Below are positions 5,389-10,366 of a DNA stretch of 10,366 nt, one piece after another. The notes beneath the pieces were generated by a model, which saw only the letters and a list, made by a program, of their open reading frames with translations, was not told where the DNA came from and searched no databases. The position numbers were made by a program, and so were the translations under genes. Origin of the DNA: Chloroflexota bacterium (GTDB lineage Bacteria; Chloroflexota; Anaerolineae; Caldilineales; Caldilineaceae); the NCBI GenBank assembly GCA_003577005.1, contig QEUW01000280.1, positions 1 to 10,366 on the forward strand, written 5' to 3'. Within the stretch, counting starts at the first letter, position 1. Each line of letters begins with the position of its first letter.

Positions 5389-7212
5389 ATGGCTCGCAAG
5401 AATGGGATCACTCGTCGTCAGCTTCTCGTGGGTGGCGCGACGCTGGCATTGGCGGCTTGCGTACCCACCACGACCGCGCCGCAACCGGGTCAGTCTGCGG
5501 CAGCACCCCCTGCTCCTGCCGCAGAGGTCGCCGGCCTCAAACCCATACCGCGCAACCGCACCCTCATCATGGCCGGGCTTGGTGGCGAACACCCCGGCGC
5601 TTTTCTCGACGTAGAAAACTTCAACCTCTATGCGCCAGGCGGTATCTCTCGCAGCGGCTTGGTCAACTCAGCTACGGACGGGTTGTTCTATGCCAATATG
5701 CTGGACGTCAAAGAGATCATCCCTTGGATGGCAGAGAGCTATCAGTACAACGACGACTTTACCGAAGTCGTATTGAAGCTTCGCACGGGTGTCGAGTGGA
5801 GCGACGGTACGCCCTTCACGGCCAACGACTGCGTCTTTACGATCAACACCCTCAAGGCCAACGAGCTTATGGCCTACAGCGGCGATCTGAACATCTATAT
5901 CGCCAATGCCGAGGCCGTGGACGATCTGACCCTCAAGCTCACTTTCAACCAGCCGTCACCACGCTTCGTCTTTGACTACCTGGTCTTCTGGGCCGACTTT
6001 GGCATCCCCTTTAACATGGCAGAGCACATCTGGAAAGATGCCGAAGACCCCTCTACCTTTAGCAACTATGACCCGGAGAAGGGATGGCCTGTCGTCACCG
6101 GGCCTTATAAACTGGTCGGGACGACGGTCGAGCAGAAGATCTGGGACGTCAGGCCGGAGTGGTGGGCGGCCAAGATCGGCTTCCAGAAGTTGCCGCGCAT
6201 TGAACGCCAGATCCATCTGCCGGGCATGAACGAGATCACCATGGCCCAGATGTGCATCAACAATGAGATCGACATGGCCTTCTCCATGACGCCGAGCAAC
6301 ATGAAGCTGATCCAGTCGCAGAACGACAAGTTCATCACGCACTGCCCGCGGCCTCCCTATGGCTTTACAGACTGGTGGCCGATGGGCTTTGGCTGGAACT
6401 GTATGGTTGCGCCGTTCGACGACCCTGAGATCCGCTGGGCGCAGAGCTATGTGCTGAACCGCGACGAAATTGTGCAGTTTGCCTTCTCCGGGGCCAGCGA
6501 GGTCGGCTTTCCGATGCCCTTCCCGCATTATGGTGCGCTCGAACCTTACTTCGAACAGATCAAGGACTTGCTCGCGGAGCGCAACCCCATCGAGTACAAC
6601 CTGGACAAGAGTGCGGAGATCATGACCCGCAAGGGGTATACAAAGGACAGCGAAGGTTTTTGGGTCGATGCCAGCGGGGAGCGCATCAAGCTCGAGATCG
6701 TCACCTTCCCGCAGCACCCTTCGGCCACGCCGTGCGCGCCGGTCGTCACCGAGCAACTGCGTCGCGGTGGCTTTGACGCCACCTTCTCGCTGCCCGCCGA
6801 CTTTGTCGCACGTCTCCAGCAGGGCCAGGCCAATTCCTTTATCTGGGGTCACGGCGGCAGCGTCAAAGACCCGCACAAGACCATGGATCTGTACCATTCG
6901 CGCTGGGTCAAACCGATTGGCGAAAGCGCCTACCCGTTCTATCGCTGGACGAACAAGGAGTTCGACGCCATCGTCGACCAAATGGCGGCGCTGGAGTTCA
7001 ACGATCCCGGCATTGACCCGTTGTGGCGACAGGCGGCGGAAATCTGGCTCAAAGAACTGCCCGATACGCACCTGGTGCAGACGGTCATCCAGTTGCCCAT
7101 GAATACCACCTACTGGACCGGGTGGCCGACCTGCGATAACGAATATGTGCACGAAGGGTTCTGGCACCGTTCGGCCATGTTGATGTGGGTCCGGCTCGAC
7201 CCGGTTGCCTAA
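5389..7212 (+). CDS. Extracellular solute-binding lipoprotein, SBP family 5 (Tat-exported)
   Basis: This 607-residue protein would capture the ligand outside the membrane and deliver it to the permeases. The N-terminus has a twin-arginine motif (ITRRQLL, 7-13), a hydrophobic core and a lipobox ending LAAC, with the lipidated Cys at 24, then a Thr/Pro/Ala-rich linker (25-48). Family-5 landmarks follow: WSDGTPFTANDCVFT (137-151) and TGPYKLV (237-243). The C-terminus is rich in aromatics (YWTGWPTCDN, 575-584; FWHRSAMLMW, 591-600), resembling sugar-type members of the family. An ATG at 5383 directly abuts the ribosome-binding site, so the ATG at 5389, 6 nt from TAAGGAGG, is preferred. At over 580 mature residues it is longer than classic peptide binders such as DppA. 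Peptide versus oligosaccharide ligand is not proven; the downstream gene favours sugar. Confidence 0.92.
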   Translation: MARKNGITRRQLLVGGATLALAACVPTTTAPQPGQSAAAPPAPAAEVAGLKPIPRNRTLIMAGLGGEHPGAFLDVENFNLYAPGGISRSGLVNSATDGLFYANMLDVKEIIPWMAESYQYNDDFTEVVLKLRTGVEWSDGTPFTANDCVFTINTLKANELMAYSGDLNIYIANAEAVDDLTLKLTFNQPSPRFVFDYLVFWADFGIPFNMAEHIWKDAEDPSTFSNYDPEKGWPVVTGPYKLVGTTVEQKIWDVRPEWWAAKIGFQKLPRIERQIHLPGMNEITMAQMCINNEIDMAFSMTPSNMKLIQSQNDKFITHCPRPPYGFTDWWPMGFGWNCMVAPFDDPEIRWAQSYVLNRDEIVQFAFSGASEVGFPMPFPHYGALEPYFEQIKDLLAERNPIEYNLDKSAEIMTRKGYTKDSEGFWVDASGERIKLEIVTFPQHPSATPCAPVVTEQLRRGGFDATFSLPADFVARLQQGQANSFIWGHGGSVKDPHKTMDLYHSRWVKPIGESAYPFYRWTNKEFDAIVDQMAALEFNDPGIDPLWRQAAEIWLKELPDTHLVQTVIQLPMNTTYWTGWPTCDNEYVHEGFWHRSAMLMWVRLDPVA

Positions 7213-7237
7213 CCGCCCAACAAACGTTCGCAACTGC

Positions 7238-7274
7238 GCGCGGTTCCGTTCTTGCCCAAAGGACGGAACCGCGC
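7238..7274 (+). other. Very stable hairpin 25 nt after the binding-protein stop
   Basis: Bases 7238-7253 pair with 7259-7274 through 16 consecutive pairs (one T-G) around a 5-nt GCCCA loop; the outer arms read GCGCGGTTCCGT and ACGGAACCGCGC. The bases after it (CGGGTTCTC) contain no T-run, so intrinsic termination is unlikely. By analogy with hairpins after malE-type genes it probably shields the 3' end of binding-protein mRNA from decay, raising its level over the downstream gene. Confidence 0.65.
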
Positions 7275-7296
7275 CGGGTTCTCATCGATCATCGGT

Positions 7297-7324
7297 TCGC
7301 TGCGCGCCTGCAGGCGCGCAGCGA
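7297..7324. repeat. 28-bp perfect GC-rich palindrome
   Basis: The half-site TCGCTGCGCGCCTG (7297-7310) is followed directly by its exact reverse complement (7311-7324), with no spacer. As RNA it folds into a 12-bp stem with a TGCA loop; as DNA it is a perfect two-fold binding site. The right-arm octamer GCGCGCAG (7314-7321) recurs at 7348-7355, so the left arm could pair with either copy. No T-run follows. It may act with the hairpin at 7238-7274 as a tandem mRNA stabiliser or partial processing site; a protein-binding site is the alternative. Confidence 0.6.
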
Positions 7325-7418
7325 CAACAAGCCGCGCAGAGGCCCCAGCGCGCAGCCTGAGCGCCACGGCCAGCCCCGGGTCCAAAGAACCGGTTTTGCG
7401 CAGGCTAGAGACAAAGCC

Positions 7419-9986
7419 ATGACCCAATCGTTTCTCCGCTATCCACTTCAGGACGGCTACATTCACAACTGGCTGGTTGCAGGTCCTCAGCTTATCGCCA
7501 TCGATCGTAGCGACGCGTCCAGCGCACAGCAGGTTAGCGCGTGCGCACCGTCAGATTCCGGGATCGTCGAGACTCCTTGTGAGCGCGCTCAGTTCACCAG
7601 CGCGGGGCCAGCCGGCGGCGTCTCGCAACTCATGTGGCGCTATCTCGCGTGTGACGACGACCATCTCGTGGACCTAACCGGCGCTTATCCCTCGCCGCAT
7701 GCGCTGCGCGCCTGGGCGTATAGCGAAGTGGTTGCCCCGGCCAATTTATCTACATGCCTTACCCTTCACTCGTTTGGCCCCGTGCAGGTGTGGTTGAATG
7801 GACATTTGGCGGTGCATCACCAAGGGCATGACGAGCGTACCCTCTATCGCCTGGAAATCGAATTCAACCTAGTCAAGGGGAGCAATGCTATCCTTGTGCG
7901 TTTGGAACAACCGAGAGGCGATTCCACCCCACTAGCCATTGCGCTGCAATTGCGTGGCGCAGGACATCCTCGCCTGAGAGTACGCATCCCCACCCGAAAC
8001 CGCAATACCCAACTCCATCAGGCCGTCGAGCGTCTGGCGCGGCGGGCCTACCTCGAGCGTGATCTGTACGCCGGTCCTGAAGCCTTGTATATCAAATGGC
8101 CTGCGACCCTGCGCGCGCAACGCAGACTCTTGCTGCGCGTACAGAAACCTTCCGGCGATATCGTGGGGGAGGCCCAACCGGTGGTCAGCGCCGGTCTATC
8201 CCAACATCTCCTGGAAGGCACTTGGGTCAAGGATGGCCGCTACCAAGTGAAGGTTCTGCCCGATTTCGAGGAATTTATCCAGGGGCTGCGCGTCAGCCGC
8301 GATCTGGAGGTGAACCTCCTGCACAGCTCCTATCGCGACGAACCTCAGGGCGAGCAGGGCGAGCGCGCCATCGAACTGCTGCAACATGCCGCCTGGTGGA
8401 CGGACGGCATCTATGCCGAACTTGCGGCGATGGCTCTAGGGTTGTGGAAACAAGTCAACGCCAAGGCGATCCTGCGCGCCATCAATGAGGTTTTGGCGCA
8501 ACAGGCCGGCTGTGACGAGCTTCTCGCCGGCCTGTTGTTCATGGCCTATCGCTATGCGGATCACCCTTCCTTTCCGCCATCCCTGATCTCCCCATTGGAA
8601 GAATGTCTGTTGGGGTATGACTATCGTGCCAATACAGAGACCGCCCATCGGATCCAAGGTCTGGACGACGATGGCGCCATCGTCCGGCACGCTTGCAGCA
8701 TACTCGCAGGCCAACGCTATCCCACGCGCCGCTTTCTCTGGAGCGGCCGGTCAGGGAGCTGGCATCAAGCAGACGGCGAACAGCGCGCCCTGGCCTGGCT
8801 CGCACGCCGCGCCCAAGGGGGCTTTGCCGCGTGGGATTCGGGCGAGGGGTTTGCCGCCATGCTGCTCGGCTTAGTTGCATTGGTAGACCATGCTGTCTCC
8901 GAGACACTGTCCGAGCTGGCCGCCGCCACCGTCGACAAGTTGCTCTTTACGCTAGCCATCAACTCCTTTCGAGGCGTCTTCGGCTCTACCCACGGTGCGA
9001 CCAGCGCGGCTTCGATCACCGATGCCCGGATGGAGCCAACCGCAGGCATCAGCCGTCTGCTCTGGGGCGTCGGATGTTGGAACCAACACATGGCCGCCGC
9101 CTATGCCCTTGCCACGTCGTCGAAGTATGTCTGCCCCCCTGTGCATCAGATGATCGCGCTCGACCGGCCCGTCGCGTTGTGGGCGCGCGAGCGTCACATC
9201 ACCGCATGGCGTGACATAAACGATGAACCGGTGGCAGACCAGGAGATCAACAAGGTTACTTACAAAACGCCCGACTATATGCTTTGCTCGGCCCAAGATT
9301 ACCGGGCCGGCGCGGCGGGCAGCGTCGAGCACATTTGGCAGGCCACTCTAGGCCCAAGCGCCGTGATCTTTGTCAACCATCCGCGCTGTCTCAACCAGAA
9401 AGATGCCTATCCTGCCAATTTCTGGCGCGGCAATGGCGTCCTGCCGCGTGTGGCGCAATGGCGCGACCTGCTCATTGCGCTTCACCAACTGCCTGCCGGC
9501 GACTGGCTGGGCTATACGCACGCCCACTTCCCCATCGCGGCGTTCGATGCCTATACACTCCGGCAGGGGTGGGCCTTTGCGCGCAAAGGCGACGCTTACT
9601 TGGCCCTCACCGCCTCGGCAGGCATGCACCTGATCAAGGTAGGCCCTGGGGCCTTCCGTGAGCTGCGCTCGGTGGGCCGGCAGAATGTCTGGCTGTGCCA
9701 AATGGGCCGAGCCGCGCAGGATGGCAGCTTTGCCGAGTTCCAACGAGCGGTTCTCAACCTTCCGCTCCGCTTTGATGGCCTGGGCGTATCGCTGGTTTCC
9801 TTGCGGGGGGATGCCGTCGCCTTTGACTGGAGTGGGCCATTCCAGGTGCAAGGAAAGGTGCAGGCACTCGGCGGATTCCCTCATTACGCAAGCCCGCACT
9901 GCACCTGCGCGCTGGGAAGCACCGAGATGGACATCCGGTTTGAGGACTGGACGCTCCGGCTAGACCTCGATCCCGCAGAGCAATAG
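7419..9986 (+). CDS. Large cytoplasmic protein, probable carbohydrate-active (heparinase/lyase-like)
   Basis: This 855-residue protein has no signal peptide and no membrane helices. It begins MTQSFLRYPLQDGYIHNWLV and continues AGP, a WLVAGP opening (18-23) typical of bacterial proteins with an N-terminal carbohydrate-binding-like beta domain. VQVWLNGHL (122-130) is the W-x-N-G signature of a jelly-roll/galactose-binding-like fold. Residues about 310-590 look mainly helical and hold AWDSGEGF (471-478) and SFRGVFGSTHGAT (516-528). The last third is beta-rich: KVTYKTPDYML (612-622), WQATLGPSAVIFVNHP (640-655), HAHFP (701-705), GWAFARKGDAYLAL (717-730). Helical toroid plus beta-sandwich is the plan of heparinase II/III-like and related polysaccharide lyases, so a cytoplasmic lyase or hydrolase for imported oligosaccharides is my inference. 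Candidate catalytic residues include His525, Tyr616, Tyr620 and His701/His703. The frame is open up to 7185, but the upstream part is non-protein-like and carries hairpins; the ATG at 7419 has only a weak GAG at 7408-7410. A catalytically dead or structural member is possible. Confidence 0.8.
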   Translation: MTQSFLRYPLQDGYIHNWLVAGPQLIAIDRSDASSAQQVSACAPSDSGIVETPCERAQFTSAGPAGGVSQLMWRYLACDDDHLVDLTGAYPSPHALRAWAYSEVVAPANLSTCLTLHSFGPVQVWLNGHLAVHHQGHDERTLYRLEIEFNLVKGSNAILVRLEQPRGDSTPLAIALQLRGAGHPRLRVRIPTRNRNTQLHQAVERLARRAYLERDLYAGPEALYIKWPATLRAQRRLLLRVQKPSGDIVGEAQPVVSAGLSQHLLEGTWVKDGRYQVKVLPDFEEFIQGLRVSRDLEVNLLHSSYRDEPQGEQGERAIELLQHAAWWTDGIYAELAAMALGLWKQVNAKAILRAINEVLAQQAGCDELLAGLLFMAYRYADHPSFPPSLISPLEECLLGYDYRANTETAHRIQGLDDDGAIVRHACSILAGQRYPTRRFLWSGRSGSWHQADGEQRALAWLARRAQGGFAAWDSGEGFAAMLLGLVALVDHAVSETLSELAAATVDKLLFTLAINSFRGVFGSTHGATSAASITDARMEPTAGISRLLWGVGCWNQHMAAAYALATSSKYVCPPVHQMIALDRPVALWARERHITAWRDINDEPVADQEINKVTYKTPDYMLCSAQDYRAGAAGSVEHIWQATLGPSAVIFVNHPRCLNQKDAYPANFWRGNGVLPRVAQWRDLLIALHQLPAGDWLGYTHAHFPIAAFDAYTLRQGWAFARKGDAYLALTASAGMHLIKVGPGAFRELRSVGRQNVWLCQMGRAAQDGSFAEFQRAVLNLPLRFDGLGVSLVSLRGDAVAFDWSGPFQVQGKVQALGGFPHYASPHCTCALGSTEMDIRFEDWTLRLDLDPAEQ

Positions 9987-10098
9987 GGCAGAAGTACGCC
10001 CCGGTCGAGCATCAACTTCAGACCCTATCCCTGACCAACGTGATATGGGGCTAGAGCGATAGAGAATGTTAGGTCGAGCCAGTGGCTACGATCCCAAC

Positions 10099-10138
10099 CT
10101 TTGCTTTCTCCTCTGCTCTGGCCTTTGCGATCTTTGCG
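10099..10138. repeat. Short CTTTGC(G) repeats in the convergent spacer
   Basis: CTTTGCG occurs at 10123-10129 and 10132-10138, and CTTTGC at 10099-10104, within a pyrimidine-rich stretch. The 169-nt spacer between the two convergent genes (9987-10155) has no good intrinsic terminator for either; only a 4-bp GGGC/GCCC stem lies at 9986-10001. GGTCGAGC also appears twice in this spacer. Confidence 0.35.
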
Positions 10139-10155
10139 GTTGACCTTCGGCTCCT

Positions 10156-10366
10156 TTACGCGTACGCCTCGACCGGTGGGCAGGTGCAGATCAGGTGGCG
10201 GTCGCCGTAGACGCTGTCGATGCGCCCCACGGCAGGCCAGAACTTGAACTCGCGGCTCCAGGCGTCAGGATAGGCCGCGGCCTGGCGGCTGTAGGGCCGG
10301 TCCCAGACATCGGCGCTGACCACCTGGGCCGTATGCGGCGCGCCCTTGAGCACGTTGCGCTCGCGG
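10156..10366 (-). CDS. gcvP: Glycine dehydrogenase (decarboxylating), P protein, C-terminal end
   Basis: Reading leftward from the window edge, about 69 codons remain before a TAA at 10158-10156. The tail contains [41 protein letters not shown] and [10 protein letters not shown], a clear match to the conserved end of GcvP, including the NAPHT-like segment, the PYSR-x-AA-x-P motif, the VYGDR motif and the C-x-CPP-x-E-x-Y ending. GcvP is the pyridoxal-phosphate enzyme of the glycine cleavage system that decarboxylates glycine and passes the aminomethyl group to lipoylated GcvH; the catalytic lysine lies upstream, outside the window. The gene is convergent with the transporter operon and is probably unrelated housekeeping DNA marking the operon's end. 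Confidence 0.93.
   Translation of the reverse strand, partial: RERNVLKGAPHTAQVVSADVWDRPYSRQAAAYPDAWSREFKFWPAVGRIDSVYGDRHLICTCPPVEAYA

Noticed and set aside
5956..7233. 425-codon minus-strand open frame opposite the binding-protein gene
   Set aside because: It lies wholly opposite a confident family-5 binding protein and its translation shows no domain, only the Arg/Asp/His/Val-rich composition expected of an antisense frame.
7185..7418. In-frame upstream extension of the 855-residue protein
   Set aside because: It would overlap the binding-protein end and translate two strong hairpins into Arg/Gln/Ala-rich sequence; the conserved-looking protein starts at 7419.
1..10366. CRISPR arrays, insertion sequences, transposase genes, rRNA genes
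   Set aside because: No regularly spaced repeats, no transposase-like proteins or terminal repeats, and no rRNA sequence were seen.

Overview
The window most resembles a high-GC member of the Chloroflexota (Anaerolineae/Caldilineae-like). This is inferred from the sequence style: strong GC at third codon positions, a Tat-type lipoprotein solute-binding protein with an Ala/Pro/Thr linker, and a large signal-less protein opening with a WLVAGP motif. No marker gene in the window settles the taxonomy.

Layout. (1) Bases 1-221, minus strand: the N-terminal end of an unidentified secreted protein. (2) Bases 222-1244: about 1 kb without an intact gene. It holds a degraded-looking membrane-protein fragment (minus strand, 482-757), a near-consensus sigma-70 promoter pointing right (675-703), an AT-rich perfect inverted repeat (759-778), and then a run of RNA hairpins, one followed by a T-run like an attenuator (1023-1057). 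(3) Bases 1245-7212: a compact five-gene ABC importer of the peptide/nickel/opine (Dpp/Opp) superfamily, in the order permease, permease, ATPase, ATPase, substrate-binding lipoprotein. (4) Bases 7213-7418: an untranslated spacer with a 16-bp hairpin and a 28-bp perfect palindrome. (5) Bases 7419-9986: an 855-residue protein without a signal peptide. It looks like a beta-sandwich, an alpha-helical middle and a beta-rich C-terminal part, as in heparinase-like and other (alpha/alpha)-toroid polysaccharide lyases. (6) Bases 10156-10366, minus strand and convergent: the C-terminal end of glycine dehydrogenase (GcvP).

How it may work. The lipoprotein would capture a ligand outside the membrane, the two permeases and two ATPases would import it, and the 855-residue protein would act on it in the cytoplasm. 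Many Dpp/Opp-type importers in thermophiles and Chloroflexota carry oligosaccharides rather than peptides, and the linked carbohydrate-enzyme-like protein favours that reading here. A uronic-acid-containing or otherwise complex oligosaccharide is a reasonable guess, but nothing in the sequence fixes the substrate. Expression appears tuned at three places: the roughly 535-nt leader before the first permease, the hairpin and strong ribosome-binding site before the binding protein, and the double hairpin between the binding protein and the enzyme-like gene.
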